Below the pieces are notes generated by a model. The model had not been told where the DNA came from and did not search any database. It was given only the letters and a program-made list of their open reading frames with translations. A stretch of DNA of 8,257 bases from Desulfobacterales bacterium (GTDB lineage: Bacteria > Desulfobacterota > Desulfobacteria > Desulfobacterales > 4be13): NCBI GenBank assembly GCA_029940115.1, contig JAOZRQ010000304.1, positions 1 through 8,257 of the forward strand, given 5' to 3'. Position 1 is the stretch's first letter; each line of letters opens with the position of its first letter. Shown in pieces: positions 1 through 5,429 of the stretch. The translations under genes were made by a program, and so were the position numbers.

Positions 1-15
1 CGGAACTACAAACTT
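1..15. repeat. Right arm of a dispersed palindromic repeat (cut by window edge)
   Basis: The first 15 bases, CGGAACTACAAACTT, are identical to the reverse complement of 7458-7472 in the panB leader. There the same sequence forms one arm of a GTTCCGCC-TGAA-GGCGGAAC hairpin. I infer that the left arm of this copy lies just outside the window and that both are copies of one intergenic repeat family. The identity is seen directly; the family is inferred. Confidence 0.5.
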
Positions 16-67
16 TCAGCTTAAAAAAATGTAAACCCATAAATGAAGGATGCCTAATTATTTTAAA

Positions 68-98
68 GAAACCAAGTTTTTCCAAAAAACTTAGTTTC
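68..98. terminator. Hairpin upstream of the crotonase gene, possible terminator of the preceding gene
   Basis: Bases 68-81 (GAAACCAAGTTTTT) pair with 85-98 (AAAAACTTAGTTTC), 13 of 14 positions, with a very short loop. The stem is AT-rich and is followed by only a weak pyrimidine tract (TCTCTC). It could end a transcript entering from the left or simply be an intergenic palindrome. Confidence 0.35.
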
Positions 99-127
99 TC
101 TCTCGGACAAGCATTTATCTTGAACAC

Positions 128-133
128 AAGGAG
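128..133 (+). promoter_or_regulatory. Shine-Dalgarno site for the crotonase gene
   Basis: AAGGAG sits six bases before the ATG at 140. This is strong, well-spaced support for that start codon and for translation of the gene. Confidence 0.8.
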
Positions 134-139
134 TTTTTT

Positions 140-916
140 ATGGAACCTGTACTGTTTGAAAAAGAGGGATCGGTCTGCCAGCTGACATTAAACCAGCCCG
201 AAAGCCGAAACGCGCTCTCCATGGACCTGATGAAGGATATGCAGGGGAAGTTGAACCTCATTACAGAAGATCCAGATATCCGCGTGGTGGTGATCATGGG
301 AAAGGGCCCTGCCTTCTGCGCGGGGCACAACATGAAGGAGATGACCGGGGAGGATTATGATATCCACCACTTCCGCAAGGTCTTTTCAATCTGCTCGGAG
401 ATGATGCAGACGCTTCACCACCTGCCCCAGCCGGTCATTGCCCAGGTTCACGGCATTGCCACCGCAGCCGGGTGCCAGTTGGTGGCCGCGTGTGATCTCG
501 CCATTGCCGAGACTGGTGCCAGATTTGCCACCCCAGGCGTCAAGATCGGTCTGTTCTGCTCCACGCCGATGGTTCCCCTCTCCCGAGTGATCGGGAGGCG
601 GCGGGCCTTGGAAATGTTGCTGACGGGCCGGTTTGTCACCGCACAGGAGGCGTGTCAGTTCGGGCTTGTCAACCGAGTGGTGGAGCCGGACAGGCTTGCC
701 GAGGAGACCTCGAATCTGGCAAAGGAGATCGCCCAAAACAGCCAGTTCACTTTGGGGTTCGGGAAAAGGGCCTTTTACAACCAGATTGATCTGGATGAAG
801 TGTCCGCGTACAATTACGCAAAAGAGGCGATTGCCTTGAACTGCTTGGCTGAGGACGCGCAGGAGGGGATGGCCGCGTTTTTGCAAAAACGCGAGCCTGA
901 ATGGAAGGATCGGTGA
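140..916 (+). CDS. Enoyl-CoA hydratase/isomerase (crotonase) family protein, ECHDC3-like
   Basis: This 258-residue protein has the usual length of a single-domain crotonase, a fold that binds acyl-CoA thioesters in the cytoplasm. The oxyanion-hole segment AFCAGHNMKEM lies at residues 58-68, and the second CoA/oxyanion segment HGIATAAGCQLVAACDLA at 104-121. The stretch ATPGVKIGLFCSTP and the ending AFLQKREPEW resemble the ECHDC3 subfamily as I recall it. The two glutamates of true enoyl-CoA hydratases are missing: their positions hold Gln113 and about Gly133. Hydratase activity is therefore doubtful, and another acyl-CoA reaction or a non-catalytic role is possible. The ATG has a strong AAGGAG site. 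The 3' end overlaps the next gene by 16 bases, so the two are probably co-transcribed. The family call is firm; the substrate is unknown. Confidence 0.9.
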   Translation: MEPVLFEKEGSVCQLTLNQPESRNALSMDLMKDMQGKLNLITEDPDIRVVVIMGKGPAFCAGHNMKEMTGEDYDIHHFRKVFSICSEMMQTLHHLPQPVIAQVHGIATAAGCQLVAACDLAIAETGARFATPGVKIGLFCSTPMVPLSRVIGRRRALEMLLTGRFVTAQEACQFGLVNRVVEPDRLAEETSNLAKEIAQNSQFTLGFGKRAFYNQIDLDEVSAYNYAKEAIALNCLAEDAQEGMAAFLQKREPEWKDR

Positions 917-1548
917 GCCTCATTTCCCCTATAAAAAAAGTAAATCCAGACGCCTCTGACTTGGACATTATCAGAGAAGCTGCCGATCTCATAAAAAAGG
1001 GCGGCGTGGTACTCTTTCCCACAAGATGCCTTTACGGACTCGGCGCAGATGCGTTCAATGCGGACGCGGTGGTTAGAATCTTTGAGATCAAGCAGCGGCC
1101 CGACCAGAACCCGATCCTTCTCCTGATCCATGATGAACGGCAGCTTGAGGGACTTGTGACCCACATCCCCCATGCCGCGTCCCGTATCATGGCGCGATTT
1201 TGGCCCGGAAAAGTCACCTTGGTATTTGAGGCGAAACCCGGGCTTCCGCCCAACCTCACCGCAGGAACGGGCAAAATTGGGGTGCGCCTGTGCGGGCATC
1301 CGATGGGTGCCGCGCTGACCAAGGCGGTGAACGGCCCCCTCACCGGCACAAGCGCCAATATCTCAGGCCAACCCGGATGTTCCCGCGTCTCTGATCTGGA
1401 GACCCGGATCAGAGAGAGGGTTGACCTGATCCTCGACGCTGGCCCCCTCAAAGGCGGGGCCGGCTCGACCGTTGTTGATGTGACGGGTGGGGATGTGAAA
1501 GTTCTGAGAGAGGGTGCGGTTTCCTGTGCACAGTTCTTTGAAACATAA
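901..1548 (+). CDS. Sua5/YciO/YrdC-family L-threonylcarbamoyladenylate synthase
   Basis: Proteins of this family make threonylcarbamoyl-AMP from threonine, bicarbonate and ATP, the first step of t6A modification at position 37 of ANN-decoding tRNAs. The 215 residues cover a single YrdC domain without the extra Sua5 C-terminal domain. Visible motifs are PTRCLYGLGADA (40-51, replacing the more common PTxTxYGLG), the basic motif KQRPDQNP (64-71) and TSANISG (150-156), which line the nucleotide site in the family. It starts inside the crotonase gene, where the Shine-Dalgarno match is weak; a GTG at 913 is an alternative start. Its TAA shares one base with the ATG of the next gene (TAATG), suggesting translational coupling. 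A YciO-type paralogue with another role cannot be excluded. Confidence 0.87.
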   Translation: MEGSVSLISPIKKVNPDASDLDIIREAADLIKKGGVVLFPTRCLYGLGADAFNADAVVRIFEIKQRPDQNPILLLIHDERQLEGLVTHIPHAASRIMARFWPGKVTLVFEAKPGLPPNLTAGTGKIGVRLCGHPMGAALTKAVNGPLTGTSANISGQPGCSRVSDLETRIRERVDLILDAGPLKGGAGSTVVDVTGGDVKVLREGAVSCAQFFET

Positions 1549-3356
1549 TGGAAAAGAACATGAATAAAGAACGATCTGTAGCCTTTGTCGTGGTCCGGCT
1601 CAGTTCCTCCCGGTTTCCGGGCAAGCAGCTTCGCCATATCGGTGACCGGCCGTTGCTCTGCTGGATCATTGACCATCTGCGTGGCTGTAAGGAGTTGGAT
1701 GAGATTGCCATTGCCACCGTGGCTGAAAAGAGCAATGAACCCCTTCGGGCGTTTGCCCGGGAGCATGGGATATCCTGTTTCTGGTATGAGGGCGAGGTGG
1801 ATCATGTGACCACCCGCCTGCGCCGGGCAGCGGAGGCATTCGACGCGGAGATCTGCGTCCTGGTCAGCGGAGACTGCCCCTTGGTCCACGCGGCGGCAAT
1901 TGATCGGATGATACACCAACTGAGACTCGATCCCGACGCGGATATCGTCCGAATCCTCCCTGACAAATCGGAAGTATCCCTCGCGCTTCACGGGGTAAAT
2001 GTGGATCGAAAAAGGGCTTGGCAACTGGCCGATGACCTGTCGGACCGTCACGAGCTCAGAGAACATCTGTTTCCAGTCATCGGGATGCGCCCCGATCTTT
2101 TCAAAAAAGCAATGGTCTCCCTCCCAACAGAACTGTATGCCCCGTTTCACCGGTTTTCTGTGGACTCTTGGGCCGATATGGAGTTTATGAATCAAGTGTA
2201 TGCGGAAGTGAAGGCGAGGGGCTGGGCATTTGAACTTCCGAACGTGCTGCGTATGCTCAAGGAAAAACCAGAACTGCGGGAGATCAACGCGCATGTTCAT
2301 CAGCGCAGACTGGTGGAGACCATCAAAAAGGTGCTCTTTGTGGTGGACGCTGGCGGGACATTCGGTTACGGGCATCTGATGCGAAGTACGGAACTCGCCT
2401 TGCAGATTGTGGAGCGCATGAGCTGGCCCGTCACCTTTCTGACAGATGACGAACACGCGGAAAGATTGCTGAAGGAACGGGGGTTTCGAGTGACATGGGG
2501 TGCGGTGGGCCGGCCGGCATCCAGATCCGATGAACCGCTTGACCCACCGATTGAGCCGCTTGTTTCGGGCCATGACCTTCTCATCCTCGATGTCTATGGA
2601 CCACGAGACCTGCCTTCGGGATGGCGACAAGAAATCGGGGCAACGGACATCCCCGTGGCAGTGATGGACCGCATGGGCGAGTGGACCCAGGAAGCGGACA
2701 TGATCCTGTTTCCAGGAGTGACCAGCCCCTCGGAGGAGGAACCGCCGTCGGAATCCGGGCCTGAAATCGTGGCGGGCCAGAATCATATTATCTTGCGAAG
2801 GGAAATCCGACGGAGGATGCTACCAAAAGAGAAACTGTATGACCTGCTGATCGATCTGCATCAGTTGGAGCAGCAGCACGCGGTTGAGCGTTTTGCGGCT
2901 CATCATCATTTGAAGATTCATATGGTTGACGGATCCGATTCGGACTTCCCGGAATGGCTGGCCCGCTCACGATTCTTGCTGGCCAGTTTCGGCTACAGCT
3001 TTTATGAAGCCCTGGCCTTGGACACATTCCCCATCGCCTGGCCCCTCTCCGAGTCTCATCGCAAGGATGCGGTGCGCTTTTACCGGCGGATGGGCCTTGC
3101 ACCGGCTCTCATCGGGCCGGATGACGACTTGGAAAGGGTCTTGTGCCCGCTTATTGAGGCGGATGAATGCGCGCATGTATCATTGACAGACGGAACACCG
3201 GCCATTGTCAGAAAATTGGCTGAGTTGGCTGAAAGGGGCTCCAGAAGGTCGCCGCGCCGGAATAGGCGGGTGATCGGAGAGAAGCTGAATGCCGGGCTGC
3301 CGAAGGGCGGCCCGGCCTTTTTTGCGAACCGAACAAAAAAAGGAGACACACCATGA
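1548..3356 (+). CDS. SpsF-like cytidylyltransferase fused to a PseG/SpsG-like glycosyl hydrolase/transferase domain
   Basis: The 602 residues contain two domains usually encoded by neighbouring genes in surface-polysaccharide and nonulosonic-acid pathways. Residues about 10-240 resemble SpsF/NeuA-type CMP-sugar transferases: VRLSSSRFPGKQL is the nucleotide loop (family pattern ARxxSxRxPGK) and SGDCPLV carries the metal-binding aspartate. Residues about 262-565 resemble PseG/SpsG (GT-B-like UDP-sugar hydrolases): DAGGTFGYGHLMRS has the G-x-GH-xx-R motif with its catalytic-type histidine, followed by LDVYGPRD, GQNHIILRREI and ASFGYSFYEALAL. The middle of the PseG half looks shorter than usual. 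Neighbours are not sugar genes, so the substrate is unknown. The start may instead be the ATG at 1560. The last 20 or so residues (basic, then translated from a terminator hairpin) look unlike a natural C-terminus, hinting at a late frameshift near 3240-3260, where another frame would stop at 3264-3275. Confidence 0.82.
   Translation: MEKNMNKERSVAFVVVRLSSSRFPGKQLRHIGDRPLLCWIIDHLRGCKELDEIAIATVAEKSNEPLRAFAREHGISCFWYEGEVDHVTTRLRRAAEAFDAEICVLVSGDCPLVHAAAIDRMIHQLRLDPDADIVRILPDKSEVSLALHGVNVDRKRAWQLADDLSDRHELREHLFPVIGMRPDLFKKAMVSLPTELYAPFHRFSVDSWADMEFMNQVYAEVKARGWAFELPNVLRMLKEKPELREINAHVHQRRLVETIKKVLFVVDAGGTFGYGHLMRSTELALQIVERMSWPVTFLTDDEHAERLLKERGFRVTWGAVGRPASRSDEPLDPPIEPLVSGHDLLILDVYGPRDLPSGWRQEIGATDIPVAVMDRMGEWTQEADMILFPGVTSPSEEEPPSESGPEIVAGQNHIILRREIRRRMLPKEKLYDLLIDLHQLEQQHAVERFAAHHHLKIHMVDGSDSDFPEWLARSRFLLASFGYSFYEALALDTFPIAWPLSESHRKDAVRFYRRMGLAPALIGPDDDLERVLCPLIEADECAHVSLTDGTPAIVRKLAELAERGSRRSPRRNRRVIGEKLNAGLPKGGPAFFANRTKKGDTP
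3291..3323 (+). terminator. Intrinsic terminator lying inside the end of the SpsF-PseG reading frame
   Basis: GCCGGGCTGCC (3291-3301) pairs with GGCGGCCCGGC (3306-3316) through 11 pairs including one G-U. The loop is GAAG and six Ts follow at 3318-3323. This is a near-ideal rho-independent terminator, yet it precedes the annotated stop by about 30 bases. Confidence 0.8.
3341..3346 (+). promoter_or_regulatory. Shine-Dalgarno site for the small secreted ORF at 3353
   Basis: AGGAGA six bases before the ATG at 3353, inside a purine-rich tract. There is no room for a promoter between the terminator T-run (ending 3323) and this site. Confidence 0.6.
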
Positions 3357-3483
3357 GACACAGGCATGTCCGGGCCGCCATCATCGCCGCATTTCTCTCC
3401 GCACTCCTCCGGCCCCGTCATCCGGGCAGAACGTGGGGGAGGTCCCGGACATGACTCTCATTATGGCTGATCAAAAAACTTGA
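3353..3483 (+). pseudogene. Frameshifted small secreted-protein remnant
   Basis: An ATG overlapping the previous stop (ATGA) and preceded by a good ribosome binding site begins MRHRHVRAAIIAAFLSALL, a typical signal-peptide start with a basic end and a hydrophobic core. In this frame translation then runs into arginine- and tryptophan-rich sequence and stops after 33 residues at 3452-3454. In the +2-shifted frame the sequence continues as PAPSSGQNVGEVPDMTLIM and then ADQKT, ending at 3481-3483, which would make a sensible signal-peptide cleavage region and mature start. I infer a one-base indel at about 3409-3420. The mature start loosely resembles precursors of multihaem c-type cytochromes, but no haem motif follows, so the family is unassigned. 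The gene appears truncated as well as shifted. Confidence 0.45.
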
Positions 3484-3498
3484 TCATTCGGATTGTAA

Positions 3499-3731
3499 GA
3501 AAGATTCCAGCTTTGGGTAAGACTATCAGTAGATTTGGAAAAATTGGCAAATCAAGGATTTCGGCTTGAATTGCCGATTGAACTGATCGCCGGGTTTGGT
3601 TTAGCCGTACTGAATTATCAGCATGAGAACTTTTCAAGCTGAATTCGGAAGCTGTTAAGTCTGAAAAATCGGAAGGTTATGAATTCACGCTTTTGTTTAA
3701 GACAAACCAGATATTCGGACCTCCCGAATAA
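3499..3731 (+). pseudogene. AT-richer decayed coding remnant, two frames, unidentified
   Basis: This stretch fills the gap before the Roadblock gene and is visibly poorer in GC than its neighbours. From the TAA at 3496 one frame is open to the TGA at 3640-3642 and reads protein-like text (VDLEKLANQGFRLELPIEL, then a glycine/leucine segment ending VLNYQHENF). Close to its end, a second frame takes over (KLNSEAVKSEKSEGYEF, then TLLFKTNQIFGPPE) and stops at 3729-3731. Neither frame has a convincing start codon or ribosome binding site. The joined text looks like the C-terminal half of a gene that acquired a frameshift near 3635, but I do not recognise the family and it may be chance. No other gene is visible between 3484 and 3841. 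Confidence 0.28.
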
Positions 3732-3755
3732 GGCACGGACTTTTTTACTGACGCA

Positions 3756-3800
3756 ACAGACACCTCAGAGCCGCCGGGTTTCTGTCCCGGTGTCTGTTTT
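3756..3800 (+). terminator. Hairpin with short T-run before the Roadblock gene
   Basis: ACAGACACC (3756-3764) pairs perfectly with GGTGTCTGT (3789-3797). A smaller GGG/CCC stem lies in the loop, and TTTT ends at 3800. It may terminate upstream transcripts or act as a leader structure for the gene starting at 3842. A separate T6 run at 3741-3746 follows a small ATTCGG/CCGAAT hairpin (3713-3729) at some distance. Confidence 0.5.
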
Positions 3801-3826
3801 CATGGCAAGATGTTTTCACAGTGATT

Positions 3827-3833
3827 AAGGAGG
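3827..3833 (+). promoter_or_regulatory. Shine-Dalgarno site deciding the Roadblock start
   Basis: AAGGAGG lies eight bases before the ATG at 3842. It makes that ATG the start rather than the in-frame GTG at 3821, which precedes the site. Confidence 0.8.
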
Positions 3834-3841
3834 GCAAAAAA

Positions 3842-4306
3842 ATGAGACCCGATTGCTGTAACAAAGAGAGAGGCAGGAATGACACTTCGGCGGGACATCT
3901 GATGAACGCTGAAGGACCCGAAAACATGGCCGATGTTCTGAGGCAGGAGCTGACCGGCGTACATGTCGCGCTCTTGGCGGACAACGCCGGCAACATTGTG
4001 GCGAAACATGACGAGGGAAGCCGCGGGTATGACCTGCCCGCGCTGGCGGCCCTCGCGGTCGCGCATTACGCGGCCATGAACATCGTGGCGAGGCTCATCG
4101 GGGAGAAGGAGTTCTCCTTGCATCTGTACAGGGGAAAGCGCGAGAAGACGCATTTCAGCAGGGTGAGCCGCAAATTTCTCCTCATCACGGTCTCCGGCGC
4201 GGAGACCTCGCTGACCGCCTTGCAACAAGGCATAATGAAAACTGGCGATAAGATAAAGGCCCTGTGGGGAGATCACAAAAAAGAGGAGAGGAGGAAAATA
4301 TTATGA
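3842..4306 (+). CDS. Roadblock/LC7-domain protein
   Basis: This 154-residue cytosolic protein has a cysteine-containing polar N-terminal extension (about 25 residues). It is followed by a Roadblock/LC7 core: VLRQELTGVHVALLADNAGN (helix, then strand with the typical 'DxxGN' turn), a Leu/Ala-rich helix around ALAALAVAHYAAMNIVARL, and strands at FSLHLYRGKREKTHF and FLLITVS. Family members in bacteria commonly dimerise and regulate small Ras-like GTPases such as MglA; no GTPase gene is present here. A second ATG at 3903 could give a core-only protein. The C-terminus is strongly basic/acidic (KKEERRK). The stop overlaps the ATG of the next, secreted gene (ATGA), so the two were probably an operon before the latter was interrupted. 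Confidence 0.75.
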   Translation: MRPDCCNKERGRNDTSAGHLMNAEGPENMADVLRQELTGVHVALLADNAGNIVAKHDEGSRGYDLPALAALAVAHYAAMNIVARLIGEKEFSLHLYRGKREKTHFSRVSRKFLLITVSGAETSLTALQQGIMKTGDKIKALWGDHKKEERRKIL

Positions 4307-4496
4307 TTGTCAAGGCATCTGGAAGTTTTCATCGTATCACTGAGGCACGGGTCATGCGCCTTTCAACCCTCTTTTTGTGGGTCATGGCCCTTTTCATCAC
4401 TCCCTTCCTGGCATGGTCCGGCCCCTTGGATCGTGCTGGCGCTGACGCCAAGTGTGGATCGTGCAGAAGATATGCTGAATGTCACGCACTCATTAC

Positions 4497-4508
4497 GTTC
4501 AGCACTAG
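4497..4508. repeat. Left copy of 12-bp direct repeat flanking the insertion
   Basis: GTTCAGCACTAG, identical to 4649-4660. It is probably a target-site duplication; the true duplication may be the first 9 bases, GTTCAGCAC, if TAG belongs to the element end. Confidence 0.75.
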
Positions 4509-4648
4509 GCCGTCCAAATCAGCTGATTTCCCTTGCCCGCCTTTCGGCCCTCCCATTTTGTCCTGATTCTTGATGAGATGGGCAAATTTTGCGGGGCCAG
4601 AAGTCGGGCAGGAAACAATGGCTGAAAACGGCATTTTTAGACGGCCCA
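4506..4648. mobile_element. MITE-like non-coding element forming one long imperfect hairpin
   Basis: About 143 bp. The ends GGCCGTCCAAA (4508-4518) and TTTAGACGGCC (4636-4646) are inverted repeats, 10 of 11 matching. The inverted symmetry continues inwards: TCAGC (4519-4523) with GCTGA (4621-4625), TTTCC (4527-4531) with GGAAA (4611-4615), TGCCCG (4534-4539) with CGGGCA (4605-4610), and GGCCC (4546-4550) with GGGCC (4594-4598). The apex is around 4561-4580. It has no plausible gene, is flanked by identical 12-bp direct repeats, and splits a reading frame that its removal restores. The parent transposase family is not identifiable from this window. Confidence 0.72.
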
Positions 4649-4660
4649 GTTCAGCACTAG
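4649..4660. repeat. Right copy of 12-bp direct repeat flanking the insertion
   Basis: GTTCAGCACTAG, identical to 4497-4508. The coding frame of the interrupted gene resumes within this copy. Confidence 0.75.
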
Positions 4661-4850
4661 TCAGATAAAAGATTTGCCGGTCCCTACAAACAGACCCATC
4701 ATATTCGGCGACGGCTACATCCTTGCCAGTGACTGGACAGACCTGCTCGACGGCAACGATATTCCTCAAACCCCAAGCACCACGGGATTCGGAATAGCGC
4801 ACGGTGACAGGTTTTTCTTTACAGGAACGGAATCGGACGGCTTCTACGAT

Positions 4851-4868
4851 CCTACTCCTACTCCTACT
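4851..4868 (+). repeat. CCTACT tandem repeat (three copies)
   Basis: Three perfect six-base units encode Pro-Thr repeats in the DUF1554-like protein, just before the CNDWTT motif. The unit is a multiple of three, so copy-number slippage would not shift the frame; it probably marks a flexible linker. Confidence 0.6.
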
Positions 4869-4995
4869 AAGAATTGCAATGATTGGACGACGACAAACGG
4901 CGATGCTGTTTTGGGCAACATTGAGCAAGAGAGTGGCGCATGGCTATCTGGAAATCTTGTCTTCTGTTCTTACGTGTATTGCATCGCATGGAACC

Positions 4996-5109
4996 CATAA
5001 ATGGAGATATTTCAAGAAGCTGGTCAATACAGAAGATATATGGGAAGTACGGATACAATTCGGAGGCGACATATTCAGATTGTCATGCCTGTCTTTCTGG
5101 CATCAATGA
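4996..5109 (+). pseudogene. Relic of a Gp49/HigB (RelE-superfamily) toxin
   Basis: In the frame ending at 5107-5109 the translation HKWRYFKKLVNTEDIWEVRI followed by QFGGDIFRLSCL resembles the core of Gp49-like/HigB toxins, which carry a pattern close to 'yFkkL...dglWEiRvqfgsdifRi'. These are ribosome-dependent mRNA endonucleases of type II toxin-antitoxin pairs. Only about 33 residues are recognisable: there is no start codon or N-terminal half upstream (that DNA belongs to the DUF1554-like gene) and the usual continuation with 'GFxKKTQKTP' is absent. No HTH antitoxin gene follows. It looks like a fragment left by rearrangement, and the resemblance is from memory of the family. Confidence 0.42.
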
Positions 5110-5209
5110 TTTCAGCATGTTGCGAGAACTTACGACTGATGAGGTGACTGAATAACTTCCCCATTTCCCCTGCCGGTGTCGGGCACGGATTGACAAATCC
5201 AAGCGGGGA

Positions 5210-5233
5210 AACCGAGCGGAGGAACGGTTTTTT
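5210..5233. terminator. Weak bidirectional hairpin between convergent regions
   Basis: AACCG (5210-5214) pairs with CGGTT (5225-5229) around a 10-base loop, followed by TTTT on the + strand. The stem is only five pairs. Its position after the stop of the minus-strand gene at 5232 makes it a candidate end for transcripts from either side. Confidence 0.3.
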
Positions 5234-5429
5234 AAAGCTTATATTTCCATTCCCGGGCGGGGCCTCTCAGGAGGCGTTTCCTCCGGGTTACACAGACGAT
5301 GCAGTTGCACCCTTGTGTCAGCGGATGTTTCCCCAGTTTCTGAGACAGTTCCATGGACGCGCCAATCATCTCGGCGATGATGCGTTGCTTTGCCTTTCGG
5401 GCTTCTTTGATCTGATCTGATTTCTTCAT
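5232..5429 (-). CDS. Small basic cysteine-containing hypothetical protein
   Basis: A 65-residue protein that I do not recognise. The N-terminal half is a charged, probably helical segment (KKSDQIKEARKAKQRIIAEM). The C-terminal half has a GCNCIVC cysteine cluster followed by TRRKRLL and a basic tail, which might bind metal or nucleic acid, although three cysteines alone prove nothing. The ATG overlaps the stop of the nucleotidyltransferase gene (ATGA), so expression is probably coupled to it. It shows no HEPN signature (Rx4-6H), so it does not fit the antitoxin/toxin partner expected for an MNT-HEPN pair. It could also be a chance ORF; the ATGA coupling is the main support. Confidence 0.5.
   Translation of the reverse strand: MKKSDQIKEARKAKQRIIAEMIGASMELSQKLGKHPLTQGCNCIVCVTRRKRLLRGPAREWKYKL

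Larger units (their letters stand above)
4303..5000 (+). pseudogene. Secreted DUF1554-like protein gene interrupted by a MITE-like insertion
   Basis: The start has a strong GAGGAGG site (4288-4294) and an ATGA overlap with the Roadblock gene. The first part (4303-4506) encodes a signal peptide (core LSTLFLWVMALFITPFLA, residues 20-37) and then AGADAKC, the usual opening motif of this family. The second part (4659-5000) continues with DLPVPTNRPIIFGDGYILAS, DWTDLLDG, FTGTESDG, CNDWTTTNG and a final C-x(3)-YCI, matching DUF1554-type extracellular domains with paired cysteines. As it stands, the frame runs into the insertion and stops at 4564-4566 (87 residues). Removing the element and one 12-bp repeat joins TTC-AGC-ACT to AGT-CAG in frame, giving 181 residues. 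The region just before the insertion (CGSCRRYAECH) is shorter than I expect, so further small indels are possible. Confidence 0.72.

Noticed and set aside
1032..2786. Very long minus-strand open frame (584 codons) opposite the Sua5 and SpsF-PseG genes
   Set aside because: Its translation has no recognisable domain and is full of His/Arg/Pro/Cys typical of an antisense frame of GC-rich genes; the + strand frames carry clear motifs and overlapping operon spacing.
3756..3800. Riboswitch before the Roadblock gene
   Set aside because: Only a simple nested hairpin is visible; I could not match any known aptamer core.
4486..4500. Cytochrome c haem site in the CGSCRRYAECH segment of the secreted protein
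   Set aside because: There is no CxxCH motif; the cysteines fit a disulfide-bearing DUF1554-like domain better.
4851..4868. CRISPR-like or regulatory array from the CCTACT repeats
   Set aside because: Only three 6-bp units with no spacers, inside a coding sequence and encoding Pro-Thr.
4482..4928. Minus-strand open frame of 148 codons across the insertion
   Set aside because: It reads through the MITE and the antisense of the DUF1554-like gene; it exists only because of the insertion and lacks family features.
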